A DNA stretch of 64,000 nucleotides from Lycocorax pyrrhopterus obiensis. Lineage: Eukaryota; Chordata; Aves; Passeriformes; Paradisaeidae. This document shows positions 21,800-34,749 of this stretch, piece by piece. The translations under genes were made by a program, and so were the position numbers. Under the pieces are notes generated by a model, which saw nothing but the letters and a program-made list of their open reading frames with translations, did no database searches and had not been told where the DNA came from. The stretch covers positions 7,164,465 through 7,228,464 of the forward strand of contig JACSVZ010000004.1 in NCBI GenBank assembly GCA_014706295.1. The letters run 5' to 3'. Position 1 is the stretch's first letter; every line of letters starts with the position of its first letter.

Positions 21800-24700
21800 T
21801 ATTACCTAGAGTTTCCCGTGTAGCTGTAGCCAGGCACACAGCACATATGTTACGAGTCGGTTCTGCAATATTTGCATAGCCAACACTTCTGGCTGGAGAC
21901 GCGGTGTGGAAAAGGGATGGATAGATATTTGACAGTACATATGTATGAGAGAGATATATTACTTAATAGGAAAAGGTATCTGGAAATATATTCCTCTCTG
22001 TTTTGAGGAATTTGTTTTGCTTTATCTCCATGGGTAGTAAAAAATAATAGGAAGAAACTGTGAATTACATTGAAAAAAATAGATATATTCAATTTGCCAG
22101 TTTAATATTACACTTCCTCTCTGCAATGCTACAAAGACTTAGGACATTTCCTAAACTTTCAGCTCTAATCTGTGCCTCGGGTTTGTTTGGAGGACCTGCC
22201 ACCACATGCCGGCTAAAAATGAGTGTCAATTAATAATAAAACCCACTCTTCCTTATTTCTGCACTCATATAATTTAACAGGTTTTGAGAAAACCACGGAT
22301 GTAATGGTGAGAATTTTCCAATGTGTGCAATATTAACAGCTTTCATTCTAAAGCACCAAAACTTCCTGGAACAGAACTGCTCAATGTTTTCTCGCTTTTC
22401 CCAATGGCCATCTCCACCTATTATTATACACTTAAAATATAAAGAATACTCAGCTCCTTAAAAAGCGTGGTTTGTTCTACCAGGAACACAGTTGGTAGAA
22501 ACAATCTCAGACCGAGGCAGCTCAGGTAAGCACACTATTATTTGTGGCCTGCAAAATTAGAAACAATTTGAAACAAGAAGTGGGAGAGGTTTCAGCTTGT
22601 GTTTTCCACCACGTGAGACATGACCAGAAAATCCTTGCCACTACAGTGCAACAGGATTCATAAACTCTCTGATTTCTGAGCTACCTGAGCAACCACATAA
22701 CCTCTGCAGAAGTGCCTGAGCACGGCTTGTTGTTGAAAAGCACATTGTACTTATTAGTAAAATGTGAAATGGCTTTAAAAACAGTTTGAGCTATGAATTG
22801 CCATCTGCTCAATGGGGAGAAACAGAAAGTAACTGAATATATTTTCTCACCTTTTTTTATAGTAACATAAACAACACTCCAGAACACTATAAACTTGTAG
22901 CTGTACCCAAAGGCGTTGGTGCAGTTCATCGCGCTTCAGGTCAGGACTTTGTCCACACTGTTACACGCTGTTTCTTTTAACTCTCTGCAAATGTCCCAAG
23001 GTATTTTTTTTCCCCTATTAGGTAAGATGGCCTTTTTAATTTCAGGGATTAAAAGTTTGATGCCGCTGCCCACATGGAAGCTGTCCCCAGTACAGAGCCA
23101 GCCTGAGGTCTGTGCGTGCCTTGAGACATCAAAATACAGGTAAAGCAGCATACGCAACTTGTTCTGGTTCCCTGTGTGGGAGGGGAAGAGGGAAAGGTTT
23201 ATGTTACCCTGCTTTCATGTAGAGCTTTGCATCACTCGTGTCCATCGCAAGAAAAATTTGTCTTTGTCCTCTCTCCGCCCCTGCCCCCTTTTTGCAGGGA
23301 AAACCTGAGGAAGCACTTGGGACTGCTTCCTCTGGTGTTGAGCTCTCCCAGCGCCAAAAGCACATTCCTCCAGCGCCTGCAAACACAGTGACCTTCCCCA
23401 GAGCTGTGGGGGCAAGGCCGTGAACTCGGCTCAGAGCACGGGGAGGCCTCTGCCTGTCCCAGGAGAAAGGCCCTGCAGCAGGGCGGTGCCTGCCCTGGTC
23501 TCTGCCGGGAGCAGGACTCCCTGCGAGCACTTAGGGAACCATCCGTGCTGGCAGCTGCTGCTCCACACAAACGCTACAGCAGAAAGGACAAAATAACGTC
23601 TTTTTGTTTCCTGCTCAGCTGGGGTGATTTCTTTGCTCTCCTTCAACTTTATCCACCTGGGAACACAGACTTTTTTTAACCTGTTTGTCCCGTTTCTTGC
23701 CTAACAGCAGCTCAGCTATCCTGCCCCCAACACTGCTCCTACCACCTGTGGATTGGAGGGGAGAGAGTTCCTGGAGTCAGGGAGCCATTCAAACCAAATG
23801 GAGGCAAACTGGAAGATCTCGGCTTGGAGTGAGTTTCGCAAGGAGCACGAGGACAGGAGAGGTCTGAATTGTTAAGTTCCATCCCACAGGACAAGCACAT
23901 GCAAGACAGTAACTCTGCAATGCAGAAATTGTCTTCACTTGCCTGCCTGATGCTTTCTCCTCTCTGAAAGCCTGACTTGTCAAAAGCATCACTTAATAAT
24001 AATAAAAGGAGCAGCTTTTCTGCTCCCTTGGAACTTGGCAGGAGTATAAATACACAGTAAGGGAAAAGAGGAATCAAAAACTTAACAATAGGAAAGGGAA
24101 ATACAATGGTGTAAAGTGGCCTGCACCCCTCATATTTTAATTTCCACCAAATGCTGGGCACAGCAAAAGCCTCGAGATTGATATGCAAAGCATGTGAGCT
24201 GGTTGCAATAGCGGCACCAGAGCGCACGCCTAGGTGTTCTACACCTCACACACACATCACCCCCTAGGATTAAGATTCAAATCACCTGTCCTCCATCGCT
24301 AATAAAAATGAAATATATTAGAGGAAGTTTGAATACGGTGGCTTGACAGAGCATGTCATGTCTCACACGTGAAAAAATGCACCGAGCGCACAATCAAAAA
24401 GCTGCTGCCCGTTTTTGTGGTACTGGATTTTTCTGTTTCAGAGGACAAAATGTGTGCTTGGAGACCAGGTGAGCCTGAACCCTTAAACTCCTGCAGCCCC
24501 TGAGAGTGCAGTGTGAGGTCAGATTAGCACTCACTGCTTTGAGGAGGAAAATCAGATATTTTTATGAGACTTCCAGATTTGCTGTTTGCGTTCCTTTTTG
24601 AGTGTGCAGAACGTAAGCAAAGCACAAGAAGCAGTGCTGTACTTTGAGTAGTCCATCCCTGGTGAAGAAGTTGCCACAGCAGAACACTGCCCTAGGGTGG

Positions 24701-27700
24701 AAGTTGTCAATACTGTCACATTAAGGGTTTCCACTGTAAGTCTAAGCCATCCTAGCCTAAGAGCCAGATTGTACAAAGGCTTTCTGGAAAACAGTGTTAG
24801 CCAAGTAGATGAGCACATCTCCAGAGCACTGACAGGGTTGGCGGCTTTTTCAGCCCATCCCAGGCTCAGTTTTTCAGGAAAACAAGAAGCCAGACAGATT
24901 TTAGGGTGGAAAGTGATAACAAAGGACAGGGACTTGCATTAAGGAACCACCAGGCACAACAAGTTATTTTGTTCTGTAACAATGGCTTCCATTATTGACA
25001 CAAGGATGGACATTACCAGTTCAATTCCTGTTGGTAACTATGTCCCTTCCCTAATTGTGGGGATAAAACCGATTGAAAAAGGTACATCACAGCTCCAGGT
25101 GCTGGAGATAGAAATATGGTAAAGCCTGCTCAGTATGGATTCATGCAACAGATAGCAACTGCTTCAAAAATTGCCCCGGCTTCCAGGAAGGATGCTTTAA
25201 GAGGCTGTAAACAGCCAGATCCCCAGGAGCCTCTGGGAAAGGCCCCACACAGGTGCACAAATGTGTCTCAAATCTGCCACCTCAACAGGTGGGCCTGATG
25301 TTGGTTTCTGTGGAGAGGCACCACAGCCTCTGGGGTGCCCTTTTCCTCCTGAATTGTCAGGCCGGTGGTGGAGGAAGACAGAAGAGGAAGAACTTAATGT
25401 GCCACTGCTTGTGCCGTGACCTGCAGATAGCGTGAGGACTTTGCTCCTCAGGACTGTCCATCTGGCGCCATTCCTGAGCAATAAAAGCTCACCCACAAAG
25501 TATTTTAAAGCAAACAGTTGGTGTAATGAATACCTTAATACTCCTAATACAATACCACAAATAGTAACAACTATAAAAATACCAACTCAGTGAAAAGAGC
25601 CCAAGTTCAGAGCCCAGCTCCTTCAGAGAGCACAAGTTAGGACCCACAGAAGCTGTGAGTTTATATCACAGGAGGGTGACTTCCTCTACCACTCACTCTC
25701 CAATGATTCCCTGTGGCTAATCCAAGCACACCTGCATACCTTCCAGCAGAAGAGGTGTTCCAGCAACCCTTGGACCGAGTGAAAAGGTGAGCTAGCCAAC
25801 AGAAATGGGAGTGTGTGCATGGGGACATGGGGTCAGACATCACATGTTCTAAAAAAAACCTAAAAAAAGGATTCTACAATTTACCACCTTTTTTTTTTTT
25901 TTTTGGTGATCTCTGCACAGATTCTCTCTCTGCCTTCTTCGAACTTAGAAAAGCAGGGCCACTGAAACAGCCTCAAGAGCCAAATACTATCTCTGATTCA
26001 TCAGCACGCATCATGCACAAGAGCAAGAACTGATTTCGTAAGATATCTGGAACAAAAAGTCTTTTATCATTTAAGATCAGAATTTGTTTACCATGGAACA
26101 TTATTTAACCTGAGGAGGACAGGCAGAAATCTGAAAATCTGCCTTTAATTTACTCTGTTATGATCTGTATTATTGGTCTTGCAGTTGTCTTTTTAGGTGA
26201 CTTTACAGTAGGCAGGCTTGAGCAACACAGGACAAGATACTTTGTGGAGAGTTGGATCTTAAGGTCCAAATTCCTGATTTTAATTTTGGTGGTTCCCAAC
26301 CAGATTCACCCACTTTTTTCCTTTTGAAACTGTTTACTGTACAAATGTAAAATAAGCACTGAAACCAGATGCACATAAGTATTGTACCCAAGGAATACTT
26401 ACGGTACCTGAAAAAGAGCACTGTGTGGAGGGGTTTTTTTGTTCCGTTTGGTTGTTGGCATAGTACATCAATTATTTCATGCCATTTTATATCATTTTAC
26501 CTTTCTGCTTTGGCCTACAATGAAAGCAGTATCTGTTCATATCCTCCTTATAGTCCAAATCATACAGGTAAAAATAAGGTCTCTTACATTTTAAAATTAA
26601 GTGTACCTTCCATTAATCTTACATATCTTCTTTTTTTTTTTTTTGTCATGAAAGTAAGTGTTGTTTGCTGTGTGTGACTATTTCCGTGAGCTAAATATCT
26701 ACTGAAAACTCAAATCATTCACTGGCCTCATTTTCTCTAGTTGTTGCATTCAGATTAATAAACCTGTTTCCTACTTAAAACGAAAAGAGAATTCAGAAAC
26801 GTTTAGCATCAAGTGAAAAAAGCGGCAAGAAAATGACTAACAGGTACTGGGACATGGCATATTTATTTTGTCCTGTCAATTATTTTTAAAGAATCCCTTG
26901 CTTATGGAGGAAGATTTTTTAAAAACCCGGACTATTAAATAAAGATGTCCACAAACACCGGTTTCTTCATTTTTCCTCATTTTGGAGACAGTGAATACCG
27001 GAATGGTTTGGAGTTTTTTACTTTATATTATTATACTTTTGCCAGTGCTGAAAAGAACTCACGTTTCAAGGGTCATAGAATAAACCTGCATAAAGCGTTT
27101 ATAGCGCTGCGGTAACACATTTATGAAGCCGAATACTCAGGGCACTTACAACATTAGGAAAACACCAATATCAGATGTTCTCCTCAACACTTCAAAGCTG
27201 CAGCCGAGTGCAAAGTTCCAGAGGTACCAGCTACTCCAGGGTCAGCGGTGGCTCCGAGTAAACGCGTTTGGAGGCCTGGACCTGGAGGTAATTTCAATGT
27301 GTTCTCATCCAGTCACAAGCACACAATCACCTATTGAAAGTGTCTGGCTTGGAGTGCAGACAGATGGAGAGCACAGGGGTTAGTACAGCCAGGCCTTGGA
27401 CTGACCTTTGCAGAGAGAATTAAATCAGTCTGACCTTGTTGTGAAGCCTAAATTATATCCATAGACCCCCAAATAATGCATCTTTAATGCATCGCTGCCC
27501 TCTTTTTATCAGCCTCTTTACCTCGAGGGTATCTTGTTTGCTAACTACTGATGTTAAATTGCAGCTATTTATGCTTACATTCGTGACCTCGGTGGACATC
27601 TTGTCACATTTTTCATGAGCACTTGAAAAAGTAGAGAAATATTTATATAGAGAGAATATATAAAACTGAGTTCTCGTTTCACTTAGACATAAAATAAACA

Positions 27701-28330
27701 TTAAGAGGAAAAGAAACCTGGTTCAACTGTGGGGCGCTGTATTCATTGTATAAGTCTAACACAATAGTCATTGTATGAATCTGAGCTTCAATATCATCCA
27801 TAACCTATCATCTGGACAGCCTGGAAAACAGAACGGTGCCACGTAATAGGATTTCCAGTATCTTACAAACACCTTTTCTTCTCAGATATTTTTAATATTT
27901 CAGGATTTTTTAAAATTCAAAATAGTGCTAAGAACAGAATAACCCCTGTGACACCTGTCAGTTTTGGTAATACAGACCTCTGGACAGAAACAATACCGAG
28001 TCCACAGGCTGGAATCTCGACTGGAAACCAGCTCGGTTCAGACCAGGAAGCGTTTAATTGGTGCTTCTGTTGACTGTAACAGCAGAGGAGCCCAGTGGAA
28101 GTTCAGGAGAACTGCATCCTTTCCCACCGCCTAAAAGGCTCCGTTTTGTGGTTTTCTGCTGTACCTTAACCCGAACAAAAGGTGCTTCGACAAAAAAGAT
28201 TTTAGTCCAGGATGTTGTTTTCCAAGTACCATTATTCTAAAGTGCATCGAGTTCCCTTTTAGCTTCTATTAATCAAAATAAAACTCTGATTTAAACTACA
28301 AAAGGAGCAAGGTTTTGTTCCTCTGCTGTT
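21800..28330. other. intergenic DNA, no gene recognised
   Basis: Mostly AT-rich unique sequence. A T16 run (25889-25904) and a T14 run (26631-26644) are the only simple repeats of note. The stretch at about 27,430-27,720 is repeat-free and motif-dense and may be conserved. No exon or RNA gene is supported. Confidence 0.55.
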
Positions 28331-28335
28331 AGTTT

Positions 28336-28392
28336 GGGATCTTGGCTCTGCCACCGGCTGTCTTTGCAATTTGGGCGAGTCACCGAGGCCTG
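28336..28392 (+). mobile_element. probable relic of a MIR-type SINE core
   Basis: The segment TTGGCTCTGCCACCGGCTGT, followed by TTTGGGCGAGTCACC, aligns by eye with the MIR core (GGCTCTGCCACTTACTAGCTGTGTGACCTTGGGCAAGTCAC). It is short and diverged, and the ends are uncertain. MIR-family relics are rare but known in birds. Confidence 0.45.
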
Positions 28393-28686
28393 TCACCGGG
28401 AGTCCTCCGGGAATCGCCACATGGAAAGCTGAGACTTCGCAGGCCGGTGTGGTCCATCATCCGCAGGTTTGACACCACAGCACTTGTGTGTAGGAACGCT
28501 CTTCCCAGCAGCAGTGAGCTGTTAGGGTGGCTCACCCAATTCGTGGAATCACTCCAGGGCTGGCCCTGCCACCTTGCTGACCTCATCATCCAGCTCGCTA
28601 AGCCAACACAAAAATATTTGCTCCCTTTTGCCGAGAGGGTTTTTGCTGGTTTAGCAAAGTGCGTGGAACGAGCGAGGGGAGAGGAG

Positions 28687-28704
28687 CAGCAGCAGCAGCA
28701 GCAG
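28687..28704 (+). repeat. (CAG)6 trinucleotide repeat
   Basis: Six uninterrupted CAG units. The frame that reads them as polyglutamine has no other sign of coding. Confidence 0.9.
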
Positions 28705-28759
28705 AACAGAGCACGCAGCTGCAGGGCGGAGAAGAGCAACCCAGTGCAGCGCTGATTTA

Positions 28760-31700
28760 AATCAGCTGCACAACCACACCATTAGATTAAACTGCTGATG
28801 AAGGTTAAGTTTGGTCTAATCCTTGGCACCGAAGCAGCTGAAACGCTGGAAGACGATGCTTGCTCCCAGCTTTATTCCTTACACTGAGAAAAGCCCAAAC
28901 CATCAGAACTCTATTTGCATCACTAAAGAGCCGCCCTCCAGGGTGGGCTACAGCGATAACGCTCCTCAGATACACTGGTATGAGCAGCGTTTGCATGCTG
29001 AAATAAAAATTAGTATTTCACCTCTTCCCTATGAGATTAGACTGTTTATTTTTGAAATAGATAAAACAGGGCACACTTCATCCCAAACTGCCCACTATTA
29101 CCTCCTCAAGAAGCTCATTCCTTATCCCAAAAGCGAGCTTTGGGATCAAGTCAGGCACTCAGCATCCTGCAGATCCCTCACTGCCGATGCAGGCAGCAAC
29201 CATCCCTGAGTGCTCTGCCTGTGCTGAGGGAAACCTGTCCACAGACAGTAAAACTGTTGGTCAGAAGCGCCAGCCCTGGGCACAGGAAGAGCCACAGCTG
29301 CATGCAATGCAAACTACGTGGTGTTATTTTAATTGGGTTTCTTTGGCTCACAAGCCCACAGGTGCTGCTGAGAACCACGTAGGGATAATCTACTTGAAAA
29401 GCAGAGGTCAGTGCAGCCCACGGAGCTGGGCTGTTGGCATTTTCTGCCTACAAACATGCTAGAAATCCCTGAAAAATGGAAGTTTCGCATTGCCAAAAGC
29501 ACACAAGCAGAGCACAAGCACCACGCTCAACTGTATAGCTGCAGATCTTTCCTGATATTTTAAGGGTCTTCCAGATAAATCAAGGTTCCTGTATTTCAAG
29601 GGACAGAAACAGCAGCTGACTACAACAACAACAACCAGTCAGGGTCTGTCAAGTCCCCCGAACCCAGGGCCACTGGTGCAGCCCAGGCTGGAAAAGCAGC
29701 TCCCTTCTGGCAGCTGCAATCTTCCCCCACCTCCTAACCTCTGATAGTTCCAAGGTCGCCGAGCCTGATCCCAAGCTCTCACAGCTGAGGCAGCAAAATT
29801 CAGTCTTGCTCCAGCTCTGACCCCAGTACTCTTAGTTCTTCTTCCTCTTATATGTGGTTCCCATGTGCTTCCCTACAAGGTGTGTGGAGCAAGGAATAGA
29901 GCCCCCAGGAGTTACAGATGCCTGTGTTTGTCCAGTCATGGAAGATACAATCACAGGATGGGATGGACATAGGGGAGAAACAGACCAAACAAAAAGGCTC
30001 GTATCTCCAAAATAATTTAATCCTCCAAGGCTGCAAACTCCAAAAAATCAAGTGTGATCTAAACAGTCATATAGAATACAATGAGTACAAACTACTACCT
30101 ACTTGTTTTGTCTACACGAAGCAAAAAAGGCAGTGATAATCACTCTATTTGATTCCATGATCTGATTCCTGTGTTACCTTATTTCTCAGAGACTACAGCT
30201 CTGCGTACCACAACATGCCTGTCAAGATGTGGATTTACAGGTTACATTGTAGTAGAACCTGCTGGTTTTCAGCTCCAATCGACATCTGCTTGTCGGTACA
30301 TGCCTGACAGAGTTGCAGTCCAGATTAGGAAACATTTGTTTATGCCCCAAAATCCCCAACATATTTTTCCAGCTATGTTCCCAGTGCTGAGCTTCATGCC
30401 ACTCCAGCTCTCTGGTAGTCAGCTCTCACACTGCTTCCTGGTATAAAATTGATTAGAAGCAGCGTGAAATGTTATCAAGCTGACCCTTGGGAGGCTGGGC
30501 CCAAAAATAACAGATGGGAAAAGTGGCCTTTTGATTAAACTTTCAATTGCCAAAAACTGTGCGTTTCCCCTCACCGTGCATGTGCACACACGTTGTAACT
30601 CAAGAGAAGTCTATGCGAGCTGCAGAGACAACAGCGAGCTTAGAACAGGCCTATTCTTAACACCACTGGTGCTGCTGAAGTCAGCAGGACACTGGCCATC
30701 GGCTTCAGCAGTGGCAGGAAAAGGGTCCTTTGTTCCACTTTTTATTTCACATCTCTCTCTTCCTGGTGTCGCTCAGCTGATCCCGGGGAGAGGATGCGAA
30801 AGTAACCAGAGCAGGCCCAGGCTGGCTGCCCGTGACACAAGAGCTGCTGGAGGGGGTGGTGGCAGCTGCTTGCCTGAAAATCTGCATGGCTTTCCCATTC
30901 TCTAAAGCCCAGGCCAAGATGCTTTCAGGGTGGTGCTAGGTAAGTGCAGTTTGTACCTTTCCAAGGTCAAAAAAATACCAAAAACTCTTCTGGTAAAATC
31001 CCGAGAGACCCAGGTTCCACTGCAAGGAGACAAAGAAGCCACAAAGGATTCTGGTGGGAAGAAAAACGACAAAGAAAGCAGCACATCTTCATGTACGCCT
31101 ATACTGATATGAACCTCTGATAATACAAATCTGATTTACATATTCATATATTTATATGCCTGACTGTTCCCATTTCAAAGAGTCTTATTGCCTAAATTGC
31201 TGCAGAATAGCCAGATGTAAAGGAATGAGGGAAGGACTGAATAGCAGACCTTGGAACCTGAATTTCCAGGCCTCGGTAGCTTTGCCACAGTCTCGTTTGC
31301 ATAGGTTTTTCACTCTATTCTAGAAGTGCCAGCTTACTTTGAGCCACTCATACATGGAGCATCTATGGTAGAGATTAGTAACAGAGCAGCTTGACTAGGG
31401 ATTAAAACATAAATGTTTGTGTCTTCAGGCCCAACATTTAGAGCTCACCCCTCATCCATGTAAAATTGGCCATATCTAGTGACAGGCCATGAGCTGCTGC
31501 CGTTTTGAGAACAACATATATCAAAACTGATCACTGCTTTCCTGGGCAGTTCAGTGCTGTCCAGACCAGGACCTGCCTCTGTGGGGCTGGGCCTGGGCCA
31601 CAGCAGGACCCCGTGGTTGCTTTTTTGCATGTCAACAGAGCCAGAATCAGTTTAAAACTGGTTTTGAGGCCCACAGATGAATGACAAGAGCCAGGCATTG

Positions 31701-32600
31701 TAACAACTAATGATTACTATTATCCTGAAAACATGGCTTGAGAGGAGCTGGCAAGAGCTAACACGATGAAGAACACACACATTCATCCTACCTCCTCTCA
31801 TTCACACTTCTCTTTCTCTCTTTTCAGAGGATTCAAGGACCTTTATGTCCCAACCCCAGCTGTAGTTCCTCAAAATTTGAGGAGGGCAACTCCACTGCAG
31901 CACCATCCCATCTTTCTACACTCATTTTCTCTTTCCCCACCATGTTCAACTACTGAGTTTGCAACGTGTACAACTAAAAAAAAAAAAAGTTTCCAAAAGA
32001 CTTATTTAGTAATTCTCAAGGATTACCAAGTCCATTATGGTGAGGGTATTTGGGAAGCAATGGAAAGAAAGAAGAAAAGTCACATGTGCTTGGTGGGGCA
32101 CGTCTGTCTTGAGCAGGGAGTCGGGATTCAGTCAGGGCAGCAGGGTACACCTATGTGGAACCTGCACACCTACGGCAATTTAAGGTAATATTTTGGTCAC
32201 CAGGTGGAGACCCCAAGTACACACTGGTTTAAGATCAGATTTGTGAGAGGCAGAAATTGGAATCGCATTCTAGGCCTGTTGTTTAACATTCTACGTATGC
32301 GAGACAGAGAAAGAAAGAATAAGAATTATCTTTAAATCCCTGCTAAATCATGCCCTGCTTTCTCAAGGCAACCTCGAGCTTTAGTAGTTCAGACAGATTC
32401 TCTAGCTGACAATTAATATTAATGGGTAGATTTCACAATGTGGCATTATCACACTGTGCGATGGGTGGGCATACCATCTGGGTTTTGGCAGGTATTAGAT
32501 GTAATCAAAGGGATTACTTGGCTCAGGAAGAAATAGAAAACCTTGGGTTTGTTTAGGCTTTTTCTTCTTTTGTTTGGATGCAGCGCTAGGTGCACTTAGC
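28760..32600. other. intergenic DNA, no gene recognised
   Basis: Unique sequence. The open frames on both strands are short and without domains. No transposon was recognised. Confidence 0.55.
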
Positions 32601-33625
32601 TGTTTTCGCCTTGTCCTTTGTTTCTTGAGATGAACGCTTCCGAGTTTACACGGGGAACGAGAGCCAGATAACCAGCACATTGTGTTAGTGGGAGCGAGGA
32701 CCGATTTGCTTGAGAGCTCCCTCTTTCTCATGCATTGTTGTTTTGGGATCGATTGGCACCTCGTTTAGGGGTCCACTGCTGCCTTTTAGAAGGTTAAGCC
32801 GAGAATTTAAACAGTGAAGGAATTAAAGGCAAAATATATTTAGATAATCAACCAATCGGACCCTTTTCAAGATAAAAGCTGAAGAAATCAGGTGTATGAA
32901 CAGATGCACGCAGAGGACTTTGTCCTCATCTTCCCACAAAGCAAATACTAAGTGCCAACTTTCCGGGGGGAGGGGGGAAAGAAATTCCCCTCCTTCCCTT
33001 TTCCTCCTCCCAACCTAGCCGCAAACAAGCCCCCGAGCATCAGCAACACTAAAGGGAGGAGATTAAGTTTTAAACTTTGGGAAAGCTATTGATTTGGCAG
33101 CCTTTCTCCTCTCCTGTCTGTGCCCCAGCTGATTGTAACTAAGTAATCCTCATCAATCTGTGGTAATGCAGGACCATGTTTATTGCTGTAGTAGTTAAGT
33201 TGTTGTTAATTTTACACTAAACGGTTGTTATGATGATGAATGAGTAGCTCGGGCTGCCACCCAGGGGACTTCAGCCCGTACAACCGACAAAAGGGAGATC
33301 GTAGAGGGAAGATCAGGAAAAAGCCAGAGCGCCCACCCGAGAAGTTTTTCCGGGACCTTAAGGAAAAAAAAAAAAAAAAAAAAAAGAAAAAAGAAAAAGG
33401 CAGAAGCTGATCTTCAGGTTTATATTTGAATTTGGACGCTGTGGGGTAAAAGGTGCTGCTTAAGTGTAATTGCAATTCTTTTACATACTGGCTGGGATCA
33501 AAGAGGGGAACGAAAGTACAAGTGATTTCCCTTCCCGGCCCGGCAAAGCAACTGATGGGATCCTGCCCAAAAGCATCGCGCTCATTAGCTCTTGGGAAGA
33601 AAACCCACATATATAAATTCACTCC
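32600..33625. promoter_or_regulatory. candidate distal regulatory element with TATA-like box
   Basis: Repeat-free, motif-dense DNA that includes the 15-mer at 32745-32759 (ONECUT-type ATCGATT) and several TAAT/ATTA cores around 33,140-33,230. An A22 run is at 33364-33385. TATATAAA at 33610-33617 lies just left of a CpG-rich block, so a plus-strand non-coding transcript could start near 33,640. The minus-strand open frame across 33212-33622 includes a poly-Phe run from the A tract and is not a gene. Confidence 0.35.
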
Positions 33626-33639
33626 CTCCCGGGGTTTTC

Positions 33640-34250
33640 CTGCGACGGGAAGGTTCGATAATGTAAACTGCAGGCGTGAATCAGCGGGCAGCCTCCTTCA
33701 CCAGTAGCCCTTTCCGGGCCCGCAGTCCCGTGTACCCTTCTCAGCCCGGTCCCTGCCCGGGGCCCCAGGTCCCTGCCTAGCCCGGTCCCAGCCCGGAGTG
33801 CCGCGTCCCCCTGCCCAGCCGGGGTCCCGTGTGCCGGTCCCTGCCGGTGCCAGCCCAGAGTCCCGTGGCCCCCTCTCCAGCCCGGGGTGCCGTGCTCCGC
33901 TCCGTGCCGGGGCCAGCCCGGGGTGCCGTGTCCCCCTCTCCAGCCCGGGGTGCCGTGCCCCGCTCCGTGCCGGGGCCAGCCCGGGGTGCCGTGGCCCGCT
34001 CCGTGCCGGGGCCAGCCCGGGGCGGTGCCGGGCGGCAGCGCTGCCTTTGTCCCGCCGCCACAGCCGCGTCCGCGGGCGGGCGGCGCCCCCGTGCGGCCTC
34101 AGCGCGGCTCTGCCGGCCCCGCTCCCGCCGTGTCCCGGGATGCTGACCCGGCCCCGGAGCGCCGGGAGCGCCTGCCCGAAATCAACGCATCCAGTTGGGT
34201 TTTTCTCGCCCGGAGATGCTTCCCAGCCTCAGCGGTGCTGGGAAGAAGTG
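33640..34250. promoter_or_regulatory. CpG-rich block at 33.6-34.25 kb
   Basis: Dense C, G and CpG, largely made up of a GC-rich minisatellite. It may act as an orphan CpG island or may simply be repeat expansion. Confidence 0.5.
33788..34029. repeat. GC-rich minisatellite with alternating 27- and 36-bp units
   Basis: The 18-mer core CCAGCCCGGGGTGCCGTG, with variants, starts at 33788, 33815, 33850, 33877, 33913, 33940, 33976 and 34012. The spacings are 27, 35, 27, 36, 27, 36 and 36. The short unit adds a 9-base tail (like TCCCCCTCT) and the long unit adds an 18-base tail (like CCCCGCTCCGTGCCGGGG). A 27+36 pair forms a 63-bp higher-order unit. Because nearly all periods are multiples of nine, frames stay open on both strands, which explains the repetitive open frames here. 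Confidence 0.9.
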
Positions 34251-34284
34251 CCTAAAGTCATAAGCGGCCGACGGAAGATGGGCA

Positions 34285-34747
34285 TGGAACTGTCGGAGCA
34301 AGTCCAGAGGAGGACAACAAGATGATCAGAGGACTGGAGTGTATCTCTAACAAGGAAAAGCTAATGGAGTTGGGCCTGTTCAGCCTCAAAGAGACCATTT
34401 GAGGGGATGTCATCAATATGTATAAATATCTAAAGGGAGGGAGCTGAGAAGATGGAGCCAGACTCTTCTCGGTTGTGCCAACCAATAGGACAAGAGGCAA
34501 CAGGCAGAAACTGATGCCCGGGAAGGTCCTAAACCTAAAAATGAGGAAAAACTTTACTGTGTGGATGACCGAGCACTGGAACAGATTGGCCAGAGAGGGT
34601 GTGGAGTCCCCCTCACTGGAGATACTCCAGAACTGTCTGGACACAATCCTGTGCCACATGCTCTGGGATAACCCTCCTTGAGAAGGGAAGCTGGACCAGA
34701 TGCCTCACTGTGGTCCCTCCCAACCTGACCAGTTCTGTGATTCTGTG
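34285..34747 (+). mobile_element. CR1 LINE fragment, 3' end (5'-truncated)
   Basis: The plus strand shows the characteristic CR1 3' region: GCAAGTCCAGAGGAGGACAA, then AAGATGATCAGAGGACTGGAG, GGAGTTGGGCCTGTTCAGCCT, GCACTGGAACAGATTGGCCA and GTGGTCCCTCCCAACCTGACC. It ends in the tandem TTCTGTGATTCTGTG that marks CR1 3' termini. About 460 bp remain, diverged and without reverse transcriptase coding. The left edge is approximate. It abuts the GC-rich block. CR1 is the dominant LINE of birds and other sauropsids, which supports the organism assignment. Confidence 0.93.
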
Positions 34748-34749
34748 CC

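Noticed and set aside
33777..34255. Repetitive Pro/Ala/Gly/Arg frames on both strands at the minisatellite
   Set aside because: These are artefacts of units that are multiples of nine bases. No start context, splice signals or domain support coding.
34258..34659. 133-codon minus-strand frame
   Set aside because: It lies antisense to the CR1 fragment and is a shadow of the repeat.
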